In this document: positions 24,191 to 31,677 of the stretch, one piece after another | Layout of the letters: each line of letters begins with the position of its first letter | Numbering within the stretch: position 1 is the stretch's first letter | Assembly: GCF_003049505.1 (NCBI RefSeq) | Contig: NZ_PYWN01000036.1 | Span: 20,614 to 84,613, forward strand | Origin: Metasolibacillus meyeri | GTDB lineage: Bacteria > Bacillota > Bacilli > Bacillales_A > Planococcaceae | Direction: 5' to 3' | DNA: 64,000 nt | Made by a program: the position numbers and the translations under genes | The notes under the pieces: generated by a model | What the model saw: only the letters and a program-made list of their open reading frames with translations | What the model was told of the DNA's origin: nothing | Database searches by the model: none

Positions 24191-24378
24191 CATTTTCGGG
24201 AGTAGCGCCCACTCCCTTATACAAGGCGTATTCCTGCCAATCCACAAATCGATGAAAAATGTTAGCTGAAGCGAGAGGACATTTTGAGATTTTAGCGCGC
24301 CCAAGTCTTGCGATGGTTGTTGGGGAGACTAAATTTTGAAGAGATTACTTTTCACTTTTAGTAGGATATATTTCACGG

Positions 24379-24423
24379 ACAAGGCTGAACCTCTCGATGT
24401 ACCTTGTGAAATATTGATATAAT
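24379..24423 (+). promoter_or_regulatory. Putative Mor-dependent late promoter
   Basis: A perfect TATAAT (24418-24423) has no recognisable -35 box at 17 bp (CGATGT). Instead an inverted repeat ACAAGG (24379-24384) / CCTTGT (24402-24407), with partly matching flanks TTTCAC and GTGAAA, is centred about 37 bp before the likely start site. That is the layout of activator-dependent Mu Pm/late promoters, where Mor or C binds a dyad over the -35 region. Activator identity is inferred. Confidence 0.6.
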
Positions 24424-24450
24424 AGACCTTTCTTTGTAAGGATGATTATA

Positions 24451-24675
24451 GTGAAAGGTAAACGTATTAGTGAAACTGAAAGAATTCAGTTGAAAAAACA
24501 ATTAGGTATTAATAGTTCTGATGGAAATAATAAAAAGTGTAACAATTGTTTTTACTACACAAAGCAAAAAATTTGTAGCAAACATTTACTTGTTACAAAA
24601 AGAGAAGAGGTATGTGCTCAATATGCTTCACGAAGCATTAAAGTATTTCAAGGAGGCAGTGCTTCTTCAAAATAA
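24451..24675 (+). CDS. Small four-cysteine phage protein
   Basis: A 74-residue protein, first gene after the late promoter. A putative zinc knuckle is formed by CNNC...CSKH and a further Cys (REEVCAQY). The GTG at 24451 is chosen because AAGGATGA lies 6-8 bp upstream; an ATG at 24442 overlaps that RBS. Function unknown. Confidence 0.55.
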   Translation: MKGKRISETERIQLKKQLGINSSDGNNKKCNNCFYYTKQKICSKHLLVTKREEVCAQYASRSIKVFQGGSASSK

Positions 24676-24681
24676 ATAATG

Positions 24682-24717
24682 AAAATCCTTTGGAGACGTC
24701 CTCTAAAGGATTTTTTA
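24682..24717 (+). terminator. Terminator-like hairpin after the first late gene
   Basis: AAAATCCTTT (24682-24691) pairs with AAAGGATTTT (24705-24714) followed by T. It probably attenuates rather than fully stops late transcription, because virion genes follow without another clear promoter. Confidence 0.65.
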
Positions 24718-24738
24718 CTTTTAAGAGGAGAAAATAAT

Positions 24739-25017
24739 ATGGCTGAATGGATTATTCAAACAGCAATCTTAACAGGTCTAGGACTTATAGGTTATTTTTT
24801 GAAAAATTTTAAAACAGATTTGGCGCAAAATGACGCTGAGCTGAAGCAACAAATCGACAATGTAGAAAGCAAGTTTGCTGAATATAAATTAGAAGTTTCG
24901 GACAAATATGTTCAGAAAGATGACTTCATTCGCGCAACTTCCCAAATGGAACGCAAGCTAGATCGTATATACGATGAACTTATAAAAATGAACAAAGGAA
25001 GTGAAGCTAAATCATGA
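24739..25017 (+). CDS. Membrane-anchored coiled-coil protein (Mu gp25/DUF2730-like position)
   Basis: A 92-residue protein with one N-terminal transmembrane helix (about 5-22) and a charged coiled coil (DLAQNDAELKQQIDNVESKF...). Same topology and map position as Mu gp25-type proteins just before the small terminase genes; role unknown, lysis-linked functions have been suggested for such proteins. The ATG follows AGAGGAG. Confidence 0.6.
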   Translation: MAEWIIQTAILTGLGLIGYFLKNFKTDLAQNDAELKQQIDNVESKFAEYKLEVSDKYVQKDDFIRATSQMERKLDRIYDELIKMNKGSEAKS

Positions 25018-25331
25018 ATCCAGCAGAAATTTTTAAGAATCGAGAGCAACGTGGGCATATTATGCGTGTTATGGCTATGTTTTATCCCGAACCAGTTACA
25101 GTGCGACAACTTAAAATTGCATTAATTGAGCGGTATGAGGTTTCTTATTCAGTTGACATTGATAAACACATTTACTATCTGGCAAACGATATGGAGAAAG
25201 GGAGACCGCCTTATATCAGTGTGGAGGGTGGCTATCTTGATTTAACTGACGACAACAAAAAAATATATATGACAACATCTGGTGTAGATTTGATTGAGGG
25301 GCAACTGAAAAATAGTAGCATTATGTTGTAA
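25014..25331 (+). CDS. Winged-helix phage protein (Mu gp26-like position)
   Basis: A 105-residue protein. The pattern of helices then a two-strand wing (VTVRQLKIALIERYEVSYSVDIDKHIYYLAND...PYISVEGGYLDLT) resembles a winged helix. It lies between the gp25-like and DUF3486 genes, as gp26 does in Mu. The ATGA start overlaps the preceding stop. It may assist packaging-site recognition; inferred. Confidence 0.6.
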   Translation: MNPAEIFKNREQRGHIMRVMAMFYPEPVTVRQLKIALIERYEVSYSVDIDKHIYYLANDMEKGRPPYISVEGGYLDLTDDNKKIYMTTSGVDLIEGQLKNSSIML

Positions 25332-25343
25332 GGCGGCGATAGG

Positions 25344-25919
25344 ATGAGCAATAGAAATAATAAGTCATATAAAAAATATCGTAAACACAATAAAGTGTTT
25401 AGCCTCCCCAAAGCACTACAAACGGCTGTTGACGAAATGTTGCTGGATACAAGTATCACTTATCAAGATATAAGCACCTATCTAAAGGAACAAGGACAGG
25501 CAGTTTCTAAGTCCACCATTGGACGCTATGCACTAGAAACAAAACAGCTTGCCCACCGCTTGCTTGAAACACAGGCAAGGGTACAAGAGCTTGTAAAAGT
25601 GGCTAAGTACAATCAAGATGATGAAGGGCTAACAGAGGCAGCGTTACAAATATCCGTACATAAACTATCGGAGCGGATCGCACTGATTGAGGAGGAACTT
25701 GATGATTTACCTCCAGAGGCTGCCATTGATTTAATGATTAAACTTTCCAGAGCTAAAGCTTACAAGGATAAAACCTACGCAGCACTAAAAAATGAGCATG
25801 AACGAGCATATGAAAAATTCAAAGCATTGGTTTATGGAGAGCTTCAGGAGTATCCTGAATTAGTGGAAAAACTTGTCCAGCTTGCTGATGAAACGATGGG
25901 AAAACTTTACGAAAAGTAG
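25344..25919 (+). CDS. Small terminase-like protein, DUF3486 (Mu gp27 family)
   Basis: A 191-residue member of the DUF3486 family, which in Mu-like phages occupies the small-terminase position and is thought to recognise DNA for packaging. The N-terminal part carries an HTH (DISTYLKEQGQAVSKSTIGRYA, about 43-64). The rest is long helices with acidic runs. Preceded by GGCGATAGG and directly followed by the large terminase. Confidence 0.75.
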   Translation: MSNRNNKSYKKYRKHNKVFSLPKALQTAVDEMLLDTSITYQDISTYLKEQGQAVSKSTIGRYALETKQLAHRLLETQARVQELVKVAKYNQDDEGLTEAALQISVHKLSERIALIEEELDDLPPEAAIDLMIKLSRAKAYKDKTYAALKNEHERAYEKFKALVYGELQEYPELVEKLVQLADETMGKLYEK

Positions 25920-25946
25920 TTTTAAAGAAGGTTGCAGGTGAGTTGC

Positions 25947-27416
25947 ATGAGCATTTTACAGGACTTTAAAAAAGATGAAGTCACACAAAAACGAGACGCT
26001 GCCATTAAAGCAGGGAAAGAAAGCTTTAGAGAATATTGTAATCGTATCAACCCTGGCTTTTTCAAGCCTCATCGGACTTATCAGGATATTTTGTGCGATA
26101 CGATGCAAGCGATGTTTGAAAAGCAAATTATCAATCCCAAAACAGGAAAACCATATCCTATTTGTATCATTAATTTGCCGCCTGGCTTTGGGAAATCCTA
26201 TACAGGTATTCTATTTGCGACATGGATATATGGTCAAAGTGTGAAAAATCAAATTGTTACTGTTTCATACAATCAAACGCTTTCTACCACGTTTGCCAAA
26301 TCAGTGCGTGACACCATCGAAGATGAAGAGATAGCGGATGACAGTGATTATTATGTTGTAAAAAGCTTTTTTCCAAATGTAAAGATTAAAGTTGGAGACG
26401 GGGCTATGGACAAGTGGGCGTTGGAAGGCGCGCATCAAAGTTATCTAGCATCATCATTCGACGGAACGTTGACGGGGATGAGGGGGAATATCGGCATCAT
26501 TGACGATCCTATCAAAAATGCCGAGGAAGCCGTTAATGAGAATGTAAAAAAGAAACATTGGAATTTCTATAAAAATACCTTCATGTCAAGGATGCTAGAT
26601 GGAGCGGTTCAATTCATCATTCAAACACGCTGGGCAACAGATGATTTGGCAGGTATGCTGCTGAAGGAATTTCCTGATCGGTGCTACGAATTGAAAATGA
26701 GTGCGCTCGATAAGAACGGCAAGAGTATTTGTGAGGACTTATATTCTACAGAAGATTTACAGACAAAAAAAGAAACATTGGATGAGCACATATGGCTTGC
26801 AAACTTCGGGCAAGAACCAATCGACCTCAAAGGCAGCCTTTACAGTGCAGGCTTTAAAACATACGATGTGATTGACCCAGATCAATTCGAGCGTATCATC
26901 GCCTATACTGATACAGCCGACACAGGGGCAGACAAACTCTGTAGTATCATCGCAGGCGTTATTGATAAATACGCCTATGTATTGGATATTTACTATACGG
27001 ATGAACCAATGGAGAAAACAGAGCCTGAAGTAGCTCGTAGGCATGATATTCATCACACAAGAGAAAGTGCGATTGAATCGAATAACGGCGGGCGCGGCTT
27101 TGCTCGTAATGTGGAACAAAAGTTGAAGAAACGTAAAAATCGCAAATGTCAAATCACTTGGTTTCATCAATCGAAAAATAAGAAGGCGCGTATTCTTTCC
27201 AATAGTTCCAATGTCTTAGAACAAGTCATCATGCCTGAAGGATGGGATAAAAAATTCCCCGAATATTACGAAGACATGATGCGTTACCAGCGCAAGGGCA
27301 AAAATAAACATGATGATGCACCAGATGCAACAACAGGTTTAGTGGAAATTGTGAATGGTGACATCAAATTAAAACGTAAAGGACGAGTCGGATCTCGCCG
27401 ACTATTTGGCATATAG
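25947..27416 (+). CDS. Terminase large subunit
   Basis: A 489-residue DNA-packaging motor. ATPase domain: Walker A LPPGFGKS (about 77-84) and Walker B IGIIDDP (about 182-188). Nuclease domain: acidic residues in AYTDTADTGAD (about 319-329) and the C-terminal HDDAPDAT (about 460). Mu-type phages package by headful past the host junction; the large subunit here looks closer to the SPP1/A118-type lineage than to Mu gp28, by eye only. The ATG follows AGGTGAG; a TTG 5 codons upstream is less well placed. Confidence 0.88.
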   Translation: MSILQDFKKDEVTQKRDAAIKAGKESFREYCNRINPGFFKPHRTYQDILCDTMQAMFEKQIINPKTGKPYPICIINLPPGFGKSYTGILFATWIYGQSVKNQIVTVSYNQTLSTTFAKSVRDTIEDEEIADDSDYYVVKSFFPNVKIKVGDGAMDKWALEGAHQSYLASSFDGTLTGMRGNIGIIDDPIKNAEEAVNENVKKKHWNFYKNTFMSRMLDGAVQFIIQTRWATDDLAGMLLKEFPDRCYELKMSALDKNGKSICEDLYSTEDLQTKKETLDEHIWLANFGQEPIDLKGSLYSAGFKTYDVIDPDQFERIIAYTDTADTGADKLCSIIAGVIDKYAYVLDIYYTDEPMEKTEPEVARRHDIHHTRESAIESNNGGRGFARNVEQKLKKRKNRKCQITWFHQSKNKKARILSNSSNVLEQVIMPEGWDKKFPEYYEDMMRYQRKGKNKHDDAPDATTGLVEIVNGDIKLKRKGRVGSRRLFGI

Positions 27417-27427
27417 GAGGGATACTG

Positions 27428-28789
27428 TTGATTAAAGTAAAAAGAGGGACAGCCCCTACCGAAAAGCTGGTGACAAAAATTATTAAGAAATTCCAGCAAC
27501 ACGAACTACCACGTTTTGAGCAGCTTGAAAAATATTATCAAGTAAAAAATAATATTTTAAACCGACCTAAGACAGACCGCAAACCGAACAATAAAATGGC
27601 ACACGGCTTTGCAAAATATATCGCAAATATGGCAACAGGCTATTTTATGGGTGAAGGTGTTCGAGTAGAGACAGCGGATGAAGGGTATAAGGCGTTACTG
27701 GATGAGTTAAATGCAATGGACATGAATTTCGAAATTGCCAAAGAAATGTCTAAAAAGGGAATTGCTTTTGAACTTTTATATATGAATGAACAAAGTGAAA
27801 TACGCTCGCGTTATTTCAAAGCAGAAGAAATGATTCCTATCTATTCTTATGCTGTGGATGAATTTTTAGAATTTGCTATACGTCTTTGGCAAGAAGAAGA
27901 TTTACTAGAAGAAAAAACTGTGAATTATGCTGAAGTGTACACAAAGGATGAAATTATCTTATTCCAGCAGGTGAAAAAAGATAAGAAATATATAGAAGTA
28001 CAACGTGACAAGCACTATTTTGGCGATGTACCTGTTGTTGTGTACTGGAATAACGAGGAGCGGACGGGTGATTATGAGGATGTTATTACCTTAATAGATG
28101 CCTACGATAAGACACAATCAGATACGGCGAATGACTTTGAATACTTCACTGATGCATTCCTTGTTATTGTCGGTGCAGCAGGTGGATTAGAAAACGTTAC
28201 AGAGGACGATGAAGAGGGCAAAAAGGCTGCCAAAACACTCAGAAATGAACGTATACTTTTCTTAGACGAAAAGGGACAAGCACAGTGGTTGATTAAAGAA
28301 GTAAATGATACTGCTGTAGAAAACTTTAAAAATCGTATTGCGAAGGACATCTTTTTCCTTTCGCTTGTCCCTGCACTCACAGATGAATCGTTTGCAGGAA
28401 ATCTGACAGGTGTAGCTATTAAATATAAAATGATCGGGCTGGAGCAATTGGCTGCCATTAAAGAGAAAAAGTTTTTGCCATCATATAAGAAGAAACTTCG
28501 GATTGTGACGCGTATGTTTAATCTAAGGTTAAATCGTAATTATGATGCAAATAGTGTTGAAACGAAATTTGATCGTAATATGATTAGTAACATTAAAGAA
28601 CTTGCAGAGATTGTTGCGCTGTTGGATGGGATTATTAGCAAAGAATCACAATATGAGCTATTACCATTCATTAAAAATGTGCGCGATGAGCTGTCGAAAG
28701 CGCTGCAAGATAAGTTAAAAGAGCGAGAGTATCAAGAGTTAGGTAACATTGACTCTGATAAGATAGATGCCTATGTCGCAGCTGGATGA
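27428..28789 (+). CDS. Portal protein (SPP1 gp6-like)
   Basis: A 453-residue portal subunit of the SPP1 gp6 type (NNKMAHGFAKYIANMATGYF, GEDWY-like central barrel, FAGNLTGVAIKYKM near 320, C-terminal helical crown). It forms the dodecameric ring for DNA entry and holds the MuF protein encoded next. TTG start with AGGAGGG 8 bp upstream. It overlaps the MuF gene by 23 bp. Confidence 0.85.
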   Translation: MIKVKRGTAPTEKLVTKIIKKFQQHELPRFEQLEKYYQVKNNILNRPKTDRKPNNKMAHGFAKYIANMATGYFMGEGVRVETADEGYKALLDELNAMDMNFEIAKEMSKKGIAFELLYMNEQSEIRSRYFKAEEMIPIYSYAVDEFLEFAIRLWQEEDLLEEKTVNYAEVYTKDEIILFQQVKKDKKYIEVQRDKHYFGDVPVVVYWNNEERTGDYEDVITLIDAYDKTQSDTANDFEYFTDAFLVIVGAAGGLENVTEDDEEGKKAAKTLRNERILFLDEKGQAQWLIKEVNDTAVENFKNRIAKDIFFLSLVPALTDESFAGNLTGVAIKYKMIGLEQLAAIKEKKFLPSYKKKLRIVTRMFNLRLNRNYDANSVETKFDRNMISNIKELAEIVALLDGIISKESQYELLPFIKNVRDELSKALQDKLKEREYQELGNIDSDKIDAYVAAG

Positions 28790-30143
28790 ACAATACTGGT
28801 TAAAACGTCTCTTACATGACAGTGCCAAAGTTTACAATTTTGCTGAAGGGCAACTCGGCAAGCTACGCCGTGAGTACGAAAAAGCCATCAAACAAATTGA
28901 TAGAGATTTGCGTACAGCCAAACATACGGAACGGATCGACAAGTTAAAGGCAAGGCTACTTGCAGAAATCGACCGCCTCATGGAATATGAGGATGCATTA
29001 ACAAAAGACACGCTACTGCAAGTCTACGAGGAAGGCTTTTATAGATCAACATACAATGTACAGAGAGCACTTGGCTATGGCACAAGTGCTATTTTTATTG
29101 GTCCACAAGCAGCGGAAATAGCTGTAGGCATTGCATGGAGTGGCAAAAACTATAGTGAGCGCATCTGGCAGCATCGTGATTTGCTTGCAAAAAAAGTAGA
29201 GCAAATCCTCACCAAAGGCACGATTCTTGGACAGTCAAACGCGCAAATGGCGAAGCAACTTGCAGAGGAAATGGACAATACATTTGCGAATGCTGCGCGA
29301 CTTGTACGTACTGAAACAAATTACATTCATAACCAAGCAAGCAAAGAAAGTTACGCAGCGTTAGGTGTGGAACAGTATCAATTTTTAGCCACATTGGATT
29401 TACGAACAAGTGATATTTGTGCTTCACTTGATGGCAAAAAATTCGATCTGAAAAAAGCACAGGCTGGTGTCAATTATCCTCCAATGCATCCAAATTGTCG
29501 CAGCGCTACAGTTCCTGTTGTTGAATATGATGCTGAAGAAGTGCGTTTAGCAAAGCTCAATGGCACATATTATGAAGTTCCAGCAACTATGACATACGAT
29601 GAATGGTATCAATCTATTGTCAAAGAGCATGGTGCAGATCAAGTGGCAGCGTGGAAGAAGATGGAGCAAAATGTATCGAAAGACCGTCAGTTGCATGATG
29701 TTTATAAAAAGGCTATTGGTGTAGATGCACCACAATCATTCGCAGCCTTCCAGCAAATCAAGTATAATGTTAATGATAGTGATAGATGGGCTGCATTAAA
29801 AAGACAGCGTGGCACTTTCGAAAAAGTTAATAACGGCACGTACAGCGATGAGTATAAACGTAAGCTAAAAAATACGTATCGCTATTTCAAAAAAGATGGC
29901 TTCGAGTTTACCATCCATTCATTAAATCGAACTATTGGGCAGAAACAAAGTAAGGGGAAAGTTGCATTTACGAAAGAAGATATTAAAGCCATGTTAAAAG
30001 AGCAGCATAATTTTGTGCAATCTGATAACGGACATCTCGTCCGATTTAAAAATGAGATTGCGGTAATGCAAGCAACTGACACGAAAGAAATAGTCAGTAT
30101 CGTCACACGGAAAAATAAAAAAGACAACTGGGAGGAGGTTTAA
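28767..30143 (+). CDS. MuF/SPP1 gp7-type head protein with C-terminal toxin-like domain
   Basis: A 458-residue minor head protein. Residues 1-140 are helical. The MuF (phage_Mu_F/gp7) domain is at about 145-255, with LVRTETNYI, LDLRTSDICASLDGK and PPMHPNCRS. Ordinary gp7 proteins end near 300. Here about 150 extra residues follow: a linker with a TYDEWYQ motif, then a compact C-terminal domain (about 370-458) with FTIHSLNRTIGQ (His384, Arg388), HLVRFKNEIAVMQA and IVSIVTRKNKKDNW. This arrangement (H..R, short strands, Thr near the end) resembles BECR-type RNase toxins known on phage MuF proteins. The nuclease call is inference. It probably enters the recipient cell with DNA. Confidence 0.75.
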   Translation: MPMSQLDEQYWLKRLLHDSAKVYNFAEGQLGKLRREYEKAIKQIDRDLRTAKHTERIDKLKARLLAEIDRLMEYEDALTKDTLLQVYEEGFYRSTYNVQRALGYGTSAIFIGPQAAEIAVGIAWSGKNYSERIWQHRDLLAKKVEQILTKGTILGQSNAQMAKQLAEEMDNTFANAARLVRTETNYIHNQASKESYAALGVEQYQFLATLDLRTSDICASLDGKKFDLKKAQAGVNYPPMHPNCRSATVPVVEYDAEEVRLAKLNGTYYEVPATMTYDEWYQSIVKEHGADQVAAWKKMEQNVSKDRQLHDVYKKAIGVDAPQSFAAFQQIKYNVNDSDRWAALKRQRGTFEKVNNGTYSDEYKRKLKNTYRYFKKDGFEFTIHSLNRTIGQKQSKGKVAFTKEDIKAMLKEQHNFVQSDNGHLVRFKNEIAVMQATDTKEIVSIVTRKNKKDNWEEV

Positions 30144-30146
30144 TAG

Positions 30147-30434
30147 ATGGCAGCACAAGCTATATTAGAGATGATGGGGAATTTTCTTGCTGGGAAGATA
30201 GATGCAGAGGATTTTTCATATACGTTTCCTGATGTCCTAGTAGATCAGTGGGAGGAAATTGAGCAAGAGAACCCACAGTTAGTAAATCTATTAAATGAAG
30301 ATATGCCTGACATATGCGCCAACTATGAGCCAGAACCGCAAGCATGCTCTCAACGTCCAGAATATCTAAATGAAGAACAGTTTAAAAAGCGTGTGAATGC
30401 AATTTACAAAGAAGCTTTAAAACTACTAAATTAA
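30147..30434 (+). CDS. Candidate immunity protein for the MuF toxin domain
   Basis: A 95-residue, strongly acidic protein (many Asp/Glu, few Lys/Arg; DQWEEIEQENPQ, YEPEPQ) encoded 3 bp after the MuF-toxin gene with GGAGG upstream. Size, charge and placement fit immunity proteins of polymorphic toxins; it has no counterpart in toxin-less SPP1- or Mu-type head operons. No family recognised. After its TAA the same frame stays open for 25 more codons (to 30515). Confidence 0.55.
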   Translation: MAAQAILEMMGNFLAGKIDAEDFSYTFPDVLVDQWEEIEQENPQLVNLLNEDMPDICANYEPEPQACSQRPEYLNEEQFKKRVNAIYKEALKLLN

Positions 30435-30551
30435 CAAAGTCACAGGAACGCCTATAAGCGCCTTGACAAACAAATAGCTAAATTTGTACAACAAGTAAAC
30501 TTGCAAGCAAAATAAAGCCGATTAAAGTGGTTTTAAAGTATATATGAACGC
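30435..30551 (+). other. In-frame coding-like extension after the immunity stop, then AT-rich spacer
   Basis: Directly after the TAA at 30432-30434 the same frame reads QSHRNAYKRLDKQIAKF... to a stop at 30513-30515. The peptide is helical and coding-like but has no start codon or RBS. It may be the tail of an older, longer gene or a remnant of a lost neighbour. Confidence 0.35.
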
Positions 30552-30586
30552 AAGAGACCTATCGAAAATGACAGGTCTCTTTTTTG
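30552..30586 (+). terminator. Terminator between immunity gene and Acb2-like gene
   Basis: AAGAGACCT (30553-30560 region) pairs with AGGTCTCTT (30573-30581) and is followed by T5. It isolates the head/toxin unit from the next genes or lowers their expression. Confidence 0.75.
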
Positions 30587-30608
30587 TGTCCTTAAAGGGG
30601 GTGAAAAA

Positions 30609-30815
30609 GTGAATCAGCAAATTAACAATGTCTACAAGTACCATGCCCCAAAACCTGGGCAATCAGAGAAGTACGATATCATCCGTGCGAAAGCAAAAGA
30701 GCTTGCGTATTTAATGAACGATGTATGTCCTGATTCAAGGGAGCGTTCCTTAGCACATACCAACTTGGAGCAAGCAGTTATGTGGGCAAATGCTTCGATT
30801 GCTAGAGGCAAATAA
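30609..30815 (+). CDS. Acb2/Tad1-type cyclic-nucleotide sponge (anti-CBASS)
   Basis: A 68-residue protein matching the Acb2/Tad1 hairpin family in length and motifs: YKYHAPKPGQSEKYDIIR at the N-terminus, AKELAYLM, then PDSRERSLAHTNLE and AVMWANASIAR. Acb2 proteins of phages bind and sequester cyclic di- and trinucleotides made by host CBASS cyclases (and some Thoeris-type signals for relatives), which prevents abortive infection. Here it is expressed with the virion genes, between a terminator and the holin-like gene. GTG start with AAAGGGGGTG 5-6 bp upstream. Which nucleotide it binds cannot be told. Confidence 0.82.
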   Translation: MNQQINNVYKYHAPKPGQSEKYDIIRAKAKELAYLMNDVCPDSRERSLAHTNLEQAVMWANASIARGK

Positions 30816-30835
30816 ATTTGAAGGAGGAAAAGAGA

Positions 30836-31102
30836 ATGAATTTTGACTTAACTATTTTTGACACAACGGTCATTCCAGCGATTATTTTCATCATTTGGAT
30901 TATCGTTCAAGCTGGCTTACCGAAAAAATTTGCTCCAATCGTTTCACTAGCATTAGGCGTTGCAGGTGGTTTAACCTTTGTCGGCTTTTCGCCAGAGGGG
31001 TTTGTTGCAGGTGTGCTACTAGGTGCGGCTGCAATTGGCTTTCATTCGGGTACTAAAAATATTTTACAAGGAGGAGCGTATTATGATGCTCGAAAACGAT
31101 AA
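30836..31102 (+). CDS. Holin-like membrane protein
   Basis: An 88-residue protein with three predicted hydrophobic segments (about 9-26, 34-54, 58-76) and a short basic C-terminus (YYDARKR), the shape of small Gram-positive phage holins. It lies among the head genes, 15.7 kb from the amidase gene, which is unusual for a holin. AAGGAGG precedes ATG. Function inferred from topology. Confidence 0.6.
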   Translation: MNFDLTIFDTTVIPAIIFIIWIIVQAGLPKKFAPIVSLALGVAGGLTFVGFSPEGFVAGVLLGAAAIGFHSGTKNILQGGAYYDARKR

Positions 31103-31676
31103 ACCAAAATTATTATATCCATTAGATATTCAATTTTTTGCTGAAGAGGAGTCACCAATTGAAGCTGACCCTGTAGATCCGTCACCAGCTGATAACCCTG
31201 CACCTACATACACAGAGCAGGAATTACAAGCGAAGGTAGACGAAGCACTTGCGCAGGCAAAAGCTGACATCGAGAACGAAGTAGCTTCGGCACGTTCAGA
31301 GGCGGAAAAATTGGCGAAAATGAATGCCGATGAAAAGGCGCAATATGAGCTAGAAAAACGTGAACAAGCACTTGCCACGAAAGAGCAGAAAATTGCTGCA
31401 CGAGAACTACGCTCAGAAACTTTAAACATGCTTGCAGATGCAAAGTACAACTTGCCAGCAGATGTCATTGACTTGGTATTAGGGACAGATGCAGAAACAA
31501 CAACAAAAAACATAGAAACATTTAAGAAAGTGTTTGATGCAGCTGTGCAAAAAGTCGTGGACGAACGCTTAGCAGGTAAATCACCAACGGTTGGCAATGG
31601 AACACAACAAGCACAAGGCGCAGAAGAATTAGCACGCGAGCAATTCGCAAGTGCATTAACAGGAGGGGCAAAATAA
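31083..31676 (+). CDS. Scaffolding protein (DUF4355-like, SPP1 gp11 type)
   Basis: A 197-residue acidic, long-helical protein with a typical N-terminal LLYPLDIQFFAEEE segment, a central coiled coil (about 45-115; QAKVDEALAQAKADIENEV) and a C-terminal capsid-binding tail. It assists assembly of the capsid protein encoded 2 bp downstream. The ATG follows AAGGAGGAGC and overlaps the holin-like gene by 20 bp. Confidence 0.8.
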   Translation: MMLENDKPKLLYPLDIQFFAEEESPIEADPVDPSPADNPAPTYTEQELQAKVDEALAQAKADIENEVASARSEAEKLAKMNADEKAQYELEKREQALATKEQKIAARELRSETLNMLADAKYNLPADVIDLVLGTDAETTTKNIETFKKVFDAAVQKVVDERLAGKSPTVGNGTQQAQGAEELAREQFASALTGGAK

Positions 31677-31677
31677 T

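Larger units (their letters stand above)
24022..24450. other. Intergenic region between moron and late operon, with gene remnant
   Basis: About 430 bp. It holds a terminator (24157-24190), a possible decayed reading frame (coding-like text RPLPYTRRIPANPQID in one frame up to about 24255, then MLAEARGHFEIL...GETKF in another, ATG 24259 to TGA 24339) and the putative late promoter (24379-24423). No other convincing gene is seen. Confidence 0.5.

Noticed and set aside
24027..24245. 72-codon minus-strand ORF overlapping the early terminator
   Set aside because: It spans a clear terminator hairpin, has no RBS, and reads antisense to gene-remnant text.
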